Shown piece by piece: positions 45,193 through 56,979 of a DNA stretch of 64,000 bases. Both the position numbers and the translations under genes were made by a program. The number at the start of each line of letters is the position of its first letter. The first letter of the stretch is position 1. The notes beneath the pieces were generated by a model. It was not told the DNA's origin. It did no database searches and saw only the letters and a program-made list of their open reading frames with translations. Source of the stretch: Solicoccozyma terricola (taxonomy: Eukaryota > Basidiomycota > Tremellomycetes > Filobasidiales > Piskurozymaceae); the NCBI GenBank assembly GCA_001600875.1, contig BCLD01000002.1, forward strand, positions 1,132,057 through 1,196,056, read 5' to 3'.

Positions 45193-46050
45193 TACAGCAT
45201 AAGACCTTGCTTGGAAACATCAATTACGATGGTGTCAACCTCTGTGCAACAACATGACCAGCTTGATAACAATTTAAAGACGTGCTCGACAGTGTTTCCG
45301 TTCAGATCGCTTGATGCATAACCGGTACAAGGGGACATGATTTGAGACGTGTGGTACCAGTCAATGCGGTTACCCACTTTGCCACCCTTGCGGCCAGATA
45401 TAACAACTCCCGCTCCTACCAAGATTCTCCAAGGTTGGCTTAGGTGGCCCGATACTACACGGGAACATCTGTCTGTATGCAGCCTTGCCGGACACTGATG
45501 TGTCATATGGGGTGCCTCGATTATCATTCTCGCCCTGGCAATGTGACAGAAATTGTTTTGAAGCAGAATAAAGGGAAAGATATTGTACGCGAAGGGTTCA
45601 TGTTAAGCAAATGAGCTTGTTCGATAGAGGGTGGTAGGGGATCAGGGATCGAAATACTGGAGTGGGAGATGAAGGAAATACAAGCTGTTACAGCGAAGAC
45701 TTGCAGGTACGGTTTCGGGAAGTCTAGCGTACATAATCGCCACACTTGGTTTGTTCGCCAGGCAAAATCCTGTTTTATTTCACCAGCATAGCTATCCACC
45801 TGCTCCTGAGCGCGGCTCTCTACTTTCTGTATGGTCCTGAATTCTGACATGCTTTAATCCGATCATATAACTTTGGAACTGACAAACTACCTGACGTTGC
45901 TACACTGGATGCTGCCTGAGGAGTCGGAAAGCGCCACCAAAATGCGGTACTACCCATAATGACTGTCCCATAATATCATGGAGCCGGGCATCGCATGCTC
46001 GCAACCTACATACTGCCACTCGGCTTGTCTTTCTCATGAGCCTGGAATCC
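45193..46050. other. Intergenic between converging genes
   Basis: About 860 bp without supported genes; only short unrecognised open frames (for example 45524-45850 minus). Confidence 0.4.
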
Positions 46051-47284
46051 TCACTCGATGTCTTCCGCGAGCACAATATCGTACTGTGACGCTGAACCAT
46101 GTCAGTATCGTCTGTAGGAACTCGTGAGTAGCGAGGGATAGGAGAACTCACCTCGAGCTCGGTATCAGCCCTCTTCTTGTCCGAGCATTCCGTGAACTTG
46201 ACGGTCAGGCTATCCTTCACACCGAAAACACTGTCATTGTCGATATATTTGCAATCTGCATCGTACACTTGGGTTACGAGGGGTCGGTATCCTTTGGCCT
46301 TGATGAGGAAATGAATATGAGCAGGTCTCATTGGCGAATTGTCCATGGCTTTCAGGATGCCACCAGCTCTAAAGATGGGGGCAGACTCTCAGAACTCATC
46401 ATCTAGCTATTGTTCGTACACACCAATCGATAGATGATAAAAGACTCACGCATTGTCATAAGGTATCGGGTACGGTGTAGGTTTGAGGGCGATGCAGCTA
46501 TATCTGCCCTCCTCATCGGTAGTGAGGATACCTCTCCAGTTGAAGTAGGGATGTTTGTCAGGGTGCTCTGGAACGAATAACTGTGAGTCGTACAATCCCT
46601 TGCTGCCGTCGTGCCAGATACTGGTGATCGAGGAATTCACAAGAGATTGGATCAGTGTTTGCCCTTGCAACGGTCTTACTTGATTCCTTCCGGGGGACAA
46701 GAAGCAGCAGACTTACTGCACTTCGGCGCCGATGATGGGTTCATTCCTGAGGTTGAGGACACGACCATGCACGTAGGCAGTAACATCTTCATCTTCATGT
46801 GTCTTGAGGATTGACTCGCCGTTCTTATATTGCGGTGCACCTTCTCTGTAAAAAGGTCCTAGGATGGCAGACATCGTGGCTGCTGCGACGCCTCCCGTAG
46901 ATGTCGTCTCGGAGCCGCCGCTGACCTTGGTGAGAGCTGCATGAAATCGCTCAGAGGTCATTGAGTCTAGCAAGGCTTCGAGCCCAAGCACATCGGAGAT
47001 CAGGATCATCTCGTTCCGTTCTTTTCCAGATATCTTGCCTGAAAGATATAAATAGTCAGCACTTCTGAAGGCTTCACAAATTTGGCACTAGGAAATCGAG
47101 ACTCACCCGCTCCAATGAGTGCCTCGCAAGCAAACAGCCATTCTTCATTAGTCAGTTCCACTTCTCGAGCAAAGTGATGCAGGTGACGGACAAGGGAGGA
47201 GAAGATCTGTGTAGCTCGCGGATCGGCATTTGGTCCAGCACGGGTGGCAACGAGCTCGGCTGAAGTTGATGCAAGAGCGCTCAT
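46051..47284 (-). CDS. Intradiol ring-cleavage dioxygenase, hydroxyquinol 1,2-dioxygenase type, 306 aa
   Basis: Five exons: 47107-47284, 46717-47038, 46450-46620, 46152-46368, 46051-46083, in phase. The N-terminal helical dimerisation domain includes VELTNEEWLFACEAL. The catalytic domain shows SAILGPFYREGAP, GRVLNLRNEPIIGAEV, a Tyr in PYFNWRG, Tyr in KPTPYPIPYD and the His pair in MRPAHIHF, the expected two-Tyr/two-His Fe(III) ligands. The YPIP segment followed by GGILKAM is the pattern of hydroxyquinol rather than plain catechol dioxygenases; substrate is inferred. Products are maleylacetate or muconate derivatives, which links it to the DLH at 39808. Confidence 0.94.
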
Positions 47285-47902
47285 TTCAGTCTCAACATCT
47301 TGCGAAGTAGTGCCAATACAGCCATCTCACTGTAGGGGTCCTCGAATGATGACATACTGGGCTACAGATTAAAGCGTCTCGAGGGAAGTTCAGCTGAAGG
47401 GGAAGTTATCGACAAGTTCAAGCTGATATGTGGCTAGCTAGTAGCTACTCACCCGGACATTGGATGCGGACTTCGGCCAACGATGTCCGAACCTGTGAAA
47501 TAGGAGAATCGGAGAATCGGAGAATTAGAACTCTTATTCCACAGGTTCGGACATCGTTGGCCGAAGTCCGCTTCCGCGTTGGCGACGAAGGGGTGGCGAA
47601 GAACTGGCCAGCAAGGGTGCCAGGGTGCAGCGTGATTTCATCCAGCTCCAATACCATCCTCTACATCCTCTTGGGAATCTTTCAATATCAACTGGATATC
47701 TTATAGTTTGACCAACCCACCTCTATACAACCGTGTGGAGCGATGATCCCAAAGTGGCAGCCTATCGTATCCATTAGCCCTCCACATATGTTCACGACTA
47801 TCCGACAACGGAATTGGTCAAAGAAGCCAAACTCGATTACCGAACGCAAGCACTAGCGTAAACATCATATCAACACCCAAGATCATACAATCGGCCTGTA
47901 CA
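47285..47902. other. Spacer carrying a near-perfect 106-bp hairpin
   Basis: Upstream of the dioxygenase and downstream of the FMO gene. Apart from the inverted repeat at 47466-47571 nothing is recognised; open frames crossing it on both strands read the palindrome twice and are artefacts. Confidence 0.5.
47466..47571. repeat. Perfect 32-bp inverted repeat with short loop (fold-back hairpin)
   Basis: Left arm 47466-47497 starts GCGGACTTCGGCCAACGATG; the right arm 47540-47571 is its exact reverse complement. Pairing continues inward for 9 more bases with two mismatches. The 24-nt loop is built from GGAGAATC-like repeats. It lies ~180 bp upstream of the dioxygenase start codon. Confidence 0.95.
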
Positions 47903-50900
47903 TTATGGAGGCGTGGGCATCACGGTGTACGGCTCCATGGGAGCACCCAATAAATCCGCTTTGATCTGAAGCGCAACGAACCGAGTATAGTAGCGTGCAT
48001 GTGCACAACCTCCGCCCGTCATCCAGAGGTTTGGGACTATCGGCAAAAGAAGCTGTCAGCGAAATCGAGTGACGGCGATTGTAAGGTGGAAACTACTAAC
48101 AACCGCAGGGTTTGAATGCACCTTGCACTGCATGAAAACGTGGTCCCAACGGATTGGATGTCAGCGAGACCAGAGCTCCGTTTTCCCAACTGCAGAAAGA
48201 CGCACCTTCACCCTCCTCATCACATCCCCAGAAACTGTCACGAGGGAGGTCGTCAATGGTGAGGCAACAACTTTGGAAACCGATCGTGGAAAAAGCTCAC
48301 ACATCCAAGTGTTTGGCAATCTCGTCACCGACGATATCAGCAGCTGAAGTCGTTGTACTCTTCTCAAATCTGTCGAAAAAGTGGAGTGTGTCAACGTTTC
48401 TATGCCGAGACGCGTTTGGTCACCACTCACCCGGTCGCGAAGACAACCACGTCCGCTTCCAAGACCTCACCGTCAGCAAACTCTAAACCGGTTGGAGTCC
48501 AAGCGACCGGTGCACTGTTGCTCTTGACCTTGATCTGAACGGGGTCTCCTTTTGGTTAGCTCTGCGGTCATTGCCTCAGGCGCCTGATCGACCTCACCAG
48601 ACCCTTCGCGATCTTGGAGGAAGCCCCATGATCCTGCAAAGGTCCAGTTGGTGGTCAGTCCTTTCTGAACGTGAGCGCGAGAATCACCACCCCAACACAC
48701 CATGAAATGCCCTCCGAATCGGACAAGTAGATGGTCCTTGAAACGTTGTATACAGTTAGCCTTCGTCGTCGAAATTGAAGCCACGACGTGTTACCTACAG
48801 TGAAGTCTCCCCTCCGGTTAACCTTGAATCCAACCGCTTCCAAGTTATCGAAGCGCTCCCTGTTTCGTGATGGATAGTAATTCTATCAATTCGACTGATT
48901 GTCGGAAACAAATGCGTAGACAACCTCACGGTTCATCGTCAATCATGGGCCAAATGTAATTGGCTGTCGCTAGTCTTGCGACAGCCGTAGGAGGACTCCA
49001 GAAGTAGCGGTCGCTGATCTCTCCATCCCTTTCTGGGGGCCAGACGACTGGGTAGGTAGGTGCATCGTGGGTGAGTGGGTGAGTGGGTGTTTGGGATCAA
49101 GTGAGTTCAACATGGCTCACCATCGAAGAAAGAAGTGAAATAGTCTCGTGGAAGAACGAAAGTCGCTCCTCGTTGGACCATGGTGATGGAAGACAAGCCT
49201 GAATCCAGCATGTTTTCGGCAACATCATGACCTGTCGATTATCAGACGAAGGGGAGGGGGGGGGAGGGGGGGAGGGGTCCGCATCAGCTATTTTCTTCCG
49301 ACAGGAGTTGGGGAGCAGCAACGAGGGATCGTACCAGTATTGGCCGTTCCGATCACAATGCCCTTCTTGCCTTTCCAAGCATCGGCAGATTGCCAGTCGC
49401 TGGAATGCATGATGTGACCCTTGAATGATTCCTGGTGAACGATCAGTTGTTGAGGGTCAGCGAACGTTCATGGTGGTATGAGGGAGATACACGATGCCAT
49501 ACCTGGTTACGGTACTGCGGCATGACTGGAATCGTGCCACCCGGTCCACTGGCTAGAATGAGATGACGACCTATGACCGTAAATACCCCTGCGGGACGCT
49601 GGACTTTGAGGGTCCACAACATCTTTGCCTTGTCAAAATTGCATTCAATCACGTTGCTTGAGAGCCAAATGTTCTGCAGAATTGAAGAGAATTAAGGTGT
49701 CAGGTTTATTTTCCGCTCGCTTTGCAACACGAGAAACGAATACGCACGATGTGGTATCTGTCGACATATCCCTGATATCCCCTCGCGAGGTCGTTGGTTG
49801 TCAGCCATTCAGAATATCCTTCCTCTTTTGTGAAGGTGGGACCGAAGGCGAGGTCGTCTACAGCGAAAGGCAGTGTCAGCTAAACGATCTCATGTCGATG
49901 AGGGTTAAACCGGGACTCACTGAAAGCGTGTGGAGTGTGCAACTGGAGTCCCGGAGAAGAAGATATGAGCATGTAATTTGCTGTACGAGGAACGGAATAG
50001 GTATTATGACGGCTCACCTGCAATGACTTGTAGCGATTCGTCCAATTGTCACCAACATTCTTGTTTCGTTCGATGACGACGTAGCTGATCTTGCTCGCCT
50101 GGAGATAGCCAGCGTTACACAACCCAGATTGCCCGGCACCAATGACGATGGCTTCAACTGTGGTGGTTGGCAATTCGGAAGGTGTCCCTGGAGTCGTGTC
50201 ATTGGTGGTGCCGTTAGTAGTGCCGTTGGTGATGCCGTTGGTGATGCCGTTGGTGACGCCGTTGGTGATGCCGTTGGTGATGCCGTTGGTGACGCCGTTG
50301 GTGGTGCCATTGGCGAGGCCATTGGTGAGGCCATTATTAATGGCGTTCTGGCCAGAACCAATGACGTTCGAGTCCACCTTGGTCGGATACAAAGTGCGAA
50401 GGTCATCCATCTCATGGCCCTTCAGCTGCTCGAGGAGGGTTTGTAGGCACCAAAGTTTCCAAGACCCCGGGGACGGCCCAGGGATAATACTGGAGAATGA
50501 AAAAGTCGCAAATACAGCTGTCATCAGCTGCCAAGTTTGTTGTTTTCGGACTGACGAATCGTTTCAAGCTCACTTGAGAAACCCAGAGCATTTAGTAGGA
50601 AGTTGTCCACCAAGCGTTTCGAATTCGAATCTGCATTCCACAAAAGCATTTTGTGGTCCTAGATATGCGACTCGCGCACTTCCAGGGATCAACACAAAGT
50701 TGGCTGGTCGTTTCTCCTTTGCGAGCTCCTGCCACGCCGCTTTGACATGTTGACTTCCGTAAATCGTTCGAAAGGTTCCACACATGGCGAATTGATCTCT
50801 CCATAGACAGTCGTCGGTAAGGAAACCATCTTCCAACTCGTTCAAGGCACGTAGTGCGTTGTTGGAGATGGTTTCGCAATCCACGTCTCCTTTCTGGTTG

Positions 50901-51125
50901 GTATGATTTACAGGGTTTGGTATCAGTTGATGGCGAGATCTAATCCTCGAACGCTAGGCAGCCACATACGATCTCAGTGACAGGGAGCTTTCCTGGGAGG
51001 TAGTCAAGGCCCTGAATAGGTGCGTGTGTTCATCGTGGTTCAGCGATCAACGTGAAGAGCAACGCCGAGGAACAATAAGGACTACTGACCCTGTCAACGT
51101 TTGGTTCACGAGCCGAGTTGGTCAT
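47903..51125 (-). CDS. FAD/NADPH-dependent monooxygenase (FMO/BVMO-like) with N-terminal NTF2-like domain and TNG-repeat linker
   Basis: A multi-exon minus-strand gene; first exon 51090-51125 and last exon 47903-48036 are firm, and the others were traced through matching splice sites. The first ~180 residues resemble an NTF2/SnoaL-like domain (WRDQFAMCGTFRTIYG, PQNAFVECRFEFE). A linker of about a dozen Thr-Asn-Gly-x units at 50201-50345 follows. The catalytic part has the FAD loop VIGAGQSGLCNAG, VGDNWTNRYKSLQ, the NADPH loop GIVIGTANTG, and a C-terminal VVVFATG. The end matches fungal FMOs (NLWMTGGGCAHARYYTRF). Such enzymes hydroxylate or insert oxygen into ketones. It is divergent from the CocE-type hydrolase across a 460-bp promoter. 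Confidence 0.9.
50201..50345 (-). repeat. 12-bp coding tandem repeat, Thr-Asn-Gly-x linker
   Basis: Eleven to twelve head-to-tail 12-bp units (plus-strand consensus GTTGGTGATGCC with substitutions) encode Thr-Asn-Gly-(Ile/Val/Thr/Leu) on the minus strand. The unit is a multiple of three, so copy-number change would leave the monooxygenase frame intact. Confidence 0.92.
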
Positions 51126-51585
51126 GATTGAGTGTCTGTTTGACGGGTTGTGTTGATGTGAGTACTGCTAGGAAAGACTGCGATATGAGTGAGACTGTTG
51201 AGCCGTGCTTGGTGAAGAGCAAGTTCCCCTCGAGGCTGTCCCCAGACCATGGTCGATCCAGCATTAATGAGACTGATGAACGTTTGCACAATCGAGCTCC
51301 GGATCTCGCTCAGCGCCGAGAGGGACCGAGAGGAATGTCCGATTGTCCGTATCGGCCCGGTGCCGGTTAGGGGTTAGGGTTTAGGGTTAGGCGTTTCAGC
51401 CCCGCCGGACCAACTTGTTATCTCGGAGTTGCCTCAATTGTCCGTGGGAGAATAGTTGCACGGATCACAGGAGACAGGAGACAAATTGCAGGAATGGTGG
51501 GGGGTGGGTCGATAGGTGTATATATCTGCCAGGCGAAGCTAACACATTCGGTCTGTCAAACTCTATCCTCGCATATCCATCAACA
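51126..51585. promoter_or_regulatory. Divergent FMO/CocE-hydrolase promoter with telomere-like tract
   Basis: A 460-bp region between divergent start codons. It holds the TTAGGG-like tract at 51365-51391, several CCG/CGG half-sites (CTCCGGA at about 51298, TCCGATTGTCCG and CGGCCCGGTGCCGG at 51339-51366) and a TATATAT element at 51519-51525, about 60 bp before the hydrolase ATG. Confidence 0.5.
51365..51391 (+). repeat. Interstitial telomere-like tract, TTAGGG(G)/TTTAGGG
   Basis: Four consecutive units (GGTTAGGGGTTAGGG, TTTAGGG, TTAGG) 240 bp upstream of the FMO start codon and 195 bp upstream of the hydrolase start. Distance to the FMO start is almost identical to that of the 38193 tract to SDR1. 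Confidence 0.9.
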
Positions 51586-54400
51586 ATGAAGGTAGATACA
51601 TACGTCAACCCAACCTCCAACGGTGTCGTCCACATGAACGGTGACGCCAAGCTCACTAACGGAGATGCAAAGCCCGACGATAAGGTCAATATCGCCGATG
51701 GCGATACCGGGTCCCCTTATGGCTTCCCAGGAGCTACCTTCGAGGTTGCGTTCTTTGACCTAGGTCGACCTGAAGAATTCTTGGAATTGTGTCACTATGA
51801 CGGCTTCCATCCAGGAACAACAATCCTTCCAAAAGGGCACGTCAAGGCACCGGGATTACGACCTTTACCATGCGACATGGTCTACGAGAGAGATGTCGCT
51901 CTCAAGATGAGAGACGGGTGTACTCTCTATACCGATGTCTTCCGTCCAGTCGGTGACGAAAAAGTCCCCGCCATTCATCATCAGTGAGTAATGAAGGCAG
52001 ATCAAACGAAAATGATCGCAACGTCGTGGCACTCTGACACCTCACACTTATCATCCTCAGGTCACCGTATGGAAAAACCGGAAGAGGACACATGTACTAG
52101 TACGTGCTCCTGCTTTCCCCTTGTCCCTGCATCTCCATCTCCATTTCAATCTCACACGGCGCTTTACCCTCTTCCGATTCCACTCTTTACCACAGTGACA
52201 CAACCGGACCCTACAACTGCGGCATCGACCCCGCTTCTTTGTCGGGATTTCACAATTTTGAGGGTGTTGACCCGGCGGAGTGGGTTCACAGAGGTTACGC
52301 CGTAATCAACATCGACGCTCGTGGGTCCTACAACTCCGAGGGGAACATGATGCGGTGGGGTCCTCAAGAAGCCAAGGATGTGCATGACACAGTCAAGTGG
52401 ATATCGGAGCAGTCTTGGTGCAACGGAAACGTTGGAATGTCGTGAGCATCAAGTTGAACGTTTCTTCTCGCTCTTCGCTTTCCCATTTACTGATGTTGAT
52501 TTGATACCTGACTGTTAGTGGCAATTCGTGGCTCGGAGTTGCTCAGATCAACGCGGCTTCTAGAGACCCTCATCCGGCTCTCAAGTGTATTGCACCCTGG
52601 GAGGGACACTCTGTGCGTGATTCTGAACCTGACTCTTGACCACGCACGCTCATACGTTGAATCATCCGCACAGGACCACTACCGCGATGTCATGGTTCGA
52701 GGTGGCATCCCTTCTGTCAGCTTTGGAAATTGGATGCAGGGCGTCCTAATCGGTCGAGCCAAGATGGAAGATACCGCAAAGCAAGCTATCACGTACCCCT
52801 TGTTCAATGACTACTGGGCAACGAAACGCATCCCCGTGGAGAACATTGATATTCCGATCTATCAGACAGCTTCCTATTCGTAAGTTGCGCGATTTACTTT
52901 GACGGTGACCTGCTGTTGATATATATATCTATGGGTTCACACATATCAGGTCTTTCATACACACGCACGGCTCTATCCGCACGTTTCGTGAAGCCAAATC
53001 GAAGAATAAGTGGTTGAGGATCCACAATGCTCAGGAATGGGCCGATCTTTACAAGCCTCACAACTCGGACGACTTGCAAAAGTTCTTCGATCGTTTCCTT
53101 AAAGGTATCGACAACGGATGGGAGAAGGACACTCCGCCAGTACGCTTGTCGATGATCTCATTCAATGGCAAGGATGTAGTGGAAAGGCCTGAGAATGAGG
53201 TAAGTTTGAATGGAAGACATTAACACGGGTAGGAATTTATCTCTGACGTAGCACAAGAACATTCATAGTACCCCCTCGCTCGCCAGCACTTGAAGACTTT
53301 TTACCTGGATGCCCAAAGCAAGACGTTGTCCAGAACACCAGTCAAACAGACTGCCTCTGCATCCTATGAAGGTCACCATCTCACCGACTGCCTTGTGAGT
53401 GCTCGTGACCTTCTCTCCGTGATCACAGCGCTCATTCAACCCCTTTCGTGCAACTTCACAGGATTTTGTACTTACAGTCGACAAATGTTCGTTGCGATGA
53501 AGGTGTGGCGAGGCAAGTTGCAAATACTGACAATACGCGGACTGTCGCACAGACACCGAGATCGCCGGATATCCGGTCGTCAAGCTGTGGATGCAATGCA
53601 GCGAGCACGACAATATGGATATCAACGTTCAGCTGAGAAAACAAGATAAGAATGGCAAATGTACGTTCTTTGCCAGCTAAGAGCGATCCCGACGGGTTTC
53701 CAACTAACAGATGAGCTCGAACTGTTCGTCAGTGCTGTATCACCTCAACTACCCGAGTCTGGACGGCATCGAGGAAGGTGACGATCAGGACGTCAATATC
53801 TTCAAGTTCTTGGGATCGTGAGTAATTTCGTATCCATTTGACCCTACCAGGATAGTAATGCTTAATCGAATCTGTTCAGGACCGGTGCATTACGTGCTTC
53901 ACATCGTGTGTCCTACAACGAGGCAAAATCAACCATCAACGAACCATTCTACGACCACGTACGTCGGGTTGCTCTCGTCTTGAAGCGCAAGAACGCTGAC
54001 CTGCTCTCCCTCTGGCGTTAGGACCGGAGCGAACCCATTAAAGCGGGAGATATCGTTCCCTTGACCATTGGGATTTGGCCGTGCGGTATGGTCCTGGACG
54101 CCGGAGAAAGTCTTGTCCTCCGAGTGGCAGGCCATCAGCTGGTCTTACCCGAGGTGAGTGATCGCAGTCAGGCTCCTGCTCTCGCGCAATAGTCATTGAC
54201 ATGATAATGACACCAACAGTTCAAGGTCATGAGGTTGAAAAATCCGATCGACGCCAACAAAGGTCGACATGTCGTAAGTACACCAATCCTTTTGTGATTC
54301 AATATCAAAGCAAAGCATTGCTGACCTATGTCCTCCCGGGTTCCAGATTCACTCTGGTGGACAATACGACTCGCATTTGATGCTTCCAATCATAAACTGA
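51586..54400 (+). CDS. CocE/NonD-family alpha/beta-hydrolase (X-Pro dipeptidyl-peptidase-like), 631 aa
   Basis: Fourteen exons: 51586-51983, 52061-52099, 52196-52441, 52519-52612, 52674-52879, 52950-53199, 53269-53394, 53462-53486, 53553-53660, 53733-53817, 53880-53958, 54022-54153, 54220-54273, 54347-54400; all in phase. An N-terminal ~60-residue hydrophilic region precedes the S15-type domain with SPYGKTGRGH, GYAVINIDARGS, the nucleophile elbow GNSWLG, and APWEG followed by YRDVMVRGGIP. The C-terminal jelly-roll domain includes MDINVQLRKQDKNGK and GALRASHRVS. Family members hydrolyse esters and amides (cocaine esterase type). As divergent partner of the FMO it could hydrolyse an ester formed by Baeyer-Villiger oxidation; this is inference. 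Confidence 0.94.
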
Positions 54401-55600
54401 TAGGGGTATAGAATATTCATACTCGGGAATATGGTATTTGGCTCATTGTAACTCGAATACCAACAATAAATGAGTTTGAAATCTCTCCTGCCGCGACTGC
54501 CACCACACATAATTGTTTGAGAAAATGGTTAGCTCAACTCGGTGGAATCTTCAAAACCGTACACTTCGCTGAGGCGCGCATACATCTAAAGAGCTCGCGT
54601 GACCACTGATAGGCGGAGTATACCTCGGACGGTAGTCCGACTTCAGCCAGCGTCTTGTGCATCGAACGATTGCGCGCACGTACAAGGCAAACAGACCTAC
54701 TTGAAACAGCATACGTATCAGAAGAAGCGGCCCCGCCACCAAAGTTTGAGTTTCCCCGCAAGGCACACACGACTGTAGGTACTACATCATCCCGGCTCTC
54801 TACATCTTGTGCCGTTCCGGTAGTTACATACCATCGTCGAGCTCTTCATCGTCTTCATCGCCGGCGTTTTCGGAATGCGACTCGATCTCTGCCAGACCTT
54901 CCAAATCAAATCCCTCGTCTTCCTCCAGCTCTTCGATCGTATCGCATGTGTTTGTAAATGGAAGCTACCTTGAGTGTTGTCGACGTACGACTGCTGTTAT
55001 AATCTGCAGACCAGCGCAACCAAGAATCCCGGGGGCACTTGAGTTGGCAGAGTTTCGGCTGGGACTCGAGAAAGAATCGAGAGCTGGGCGACCGGGAGAG
55101 AGGAACGAATCCATAGCTCGGGAGACGGCATGAAATAATGAAGAGATTTGAGGCAGAGAACCGGAGGAGGCGGCTATGGCGAGTCGACCCTTGCGATCTC
55201 TGTCCAACGGCTTCTACGAGCAGGTACGCGGGGAGTACACTGTCGGCCGATCGGCGTACCACCTCCAACTCCACCACGAGGTCTTCCACGCCTGATCACA
55301 AACAATCAACCACCAGGGCTCATCGTGACGGGACCTGTGATGTTAGGCTGGCGTTGTGCTTCACCGCCACCAATTGAGGAAATTCACGAGTCGTATATAT
55401 TACAGACACATGTATCTTGCTGGGCTGTGCAGGGTCGGCTTGTAAACAGTATTATCATATTTGCATGCCCTGCGATGACACTTAGCAGAACTCGATCACC
55501 ACCGTAGGCCGTGCAGCGCGACTGACAGCTGAGCCAAAGAATTCGACGTAAGTAACTGTCATGTCCGGTTCTACGGACTACACCTACGGAAGTCTGGAGA
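54401..55600. other. 1.2-kb stretch without supported gene
   Basis: Only short open frames, one with a poly-Ser run encoded by a TCG/TCA/TCT-rich tract at 54835-54945. No family recognised. Confidence 0.4.
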
Positions 55601-56742
55601 TCACTCCTTCTTGGTGGCCTTCGCCTTCCATCCCGCGAGGAGTGCATCTTGGTTCGATGAATTCTGCGTTCAGCTTATTTGATTCACGGCGAAGAGGGGT
55701 GATGACACTCACCGTCGTTGGCGGTACTCTTGAAAGCATCCCACGCCTTCAACTTTTCCCAGTATTTGAGAAACTTGGAATATTCCGAGTCGGACTGGAA
55801 AACATCCAGAACCTTCTTGCCTGTACCTTCCTTGAACGACCCAGCCTCGTTCTGGTAAAAGAGAAACATGCAGCTCTGGGTGGTCGTCGTCCACTGGATT
55901 CAGTCTATCTGCAAAGCTATCCCCCTGATAATACTCACAATGAGAGGAGCAAGAAGGATATCTCCGACGCCGTATTCCTTGGTGTTCACTAGCTCATCAT
56001 CCAAATACGGATTGAGTGCCCGGACTGAGGCCAAGAACTCCTGGATCGACTGGTCATCCCCTGAGCTGAACTGTGCCAGCTTGACCCAAGGCGGGATTGT
56101 GTTATTGTCGAACTGAAAGGCGAGAAGGTTCGCCTTTGCTCGGGTGACGGGATCCTTGTCTGGAACACGCGAACAGGCGGAGAGGGGGAGAGGGGAGAGG
56201 GGGTGCTGTAAGCGGTAGAGTAGCCTTGTTGCTACGATCCCAGCGAGTCATCCACCACTACGCCCCATCCCCTGGAGAGGGGGAGGAGACCGACTGCCAC
56301 CCCGTGTGCCCTCCCGTGCTCGGATTCACTCACAGTCGATATGCGGGTACAACGAAGCTATGAAACCGACAATAAGCGCTGATTCTGGCAGGATAAAAGT
56401 TCCAGTCGGCGGATGCTCCTTCGCATCCGCCGAGCCTTCAAAAGTTCCGTATGCCAAGACAGGGACCTGACGTCAAGAACCGAATGTTCAGTCTGGTGTT
56501 CTTCGATGCGAATGGCGGCTAGCTCACCTTGGTCGCCGGATTGATGTTGGCATACCATGCTGGCTTGTTTGCGAGGTCGATTTCGACGATTTCAAACTCC
56601 GCGCCACTGAGCTTGAGGGCGATACGGGCTCGGTGACTCCATGGGCAGCTGGGAGTGCGGATGGCACGAAGTAAGCCTGGGATCCCATGGTCTATCCTTA
56701 GACCCACTCTTCGCTGCTGTAGAGGATCATTCGACGAGACAT
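55601..56742 (-). CDS. Glutathione S-transferase family protein
   Basis: Minus-strand exons can be followed through 56519-56742, ~56345-56465, ~55930-56160, ~55700-55870 and 55601-55649. The thioredoxin-like N-domain has CPWSHRARIALKLSG with the Cys/Ser active-site region near the start, EFEIVEIDLANKP and PATKVPVL; the downstream segment ESALIVGFIASLYP completes the glutathione-binding fold. The helical C-domain includes DILLAPLIVSI and ends in a Lys-rich tail (AGWKAKATKKE). The Cys-Pro-Trp context resembles omega- or Ure2-like fungal GSTs. Start is uncertain; Met at 56742 is the best in-frame candidate but leaves a very short first intron. Likely role: glutathione conjugation or reductive removal of aromatic intermediates. 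Confidence 0.82.
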
Positions 56743-56979
56743 CCTTGGCAAGCAACGAGAAAAACGTGTTTCTGTGCAATCCTGTGCAACCTAACCGCCT
56801 TCATTATATACTTCATACCTGGTCCCGATCAAGGTCAGCTGTCTGCGGTTAGCTATCTAACAGCGTGAGCTGAAATGGCCTAGATCAATTTAATATTTGT
56901 AGCCGCATGAAGGCAACTGACCATCAATGTCAGGACGAATCAGAACCCCCAGCGCACACAAGACCAAACAAGTTTATCC

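Noticed and set aside
47428..47706. Open frames crossing the hairpin that read the same residues forward and back
   Set aside because: The protein-level symmetry is a direct result of the DNA palindrome; no promoter, homologue or stable start was seen.
54807..55133. Ser-run open frame
   Set aside because: Low-complexity TCN tract with no further support.
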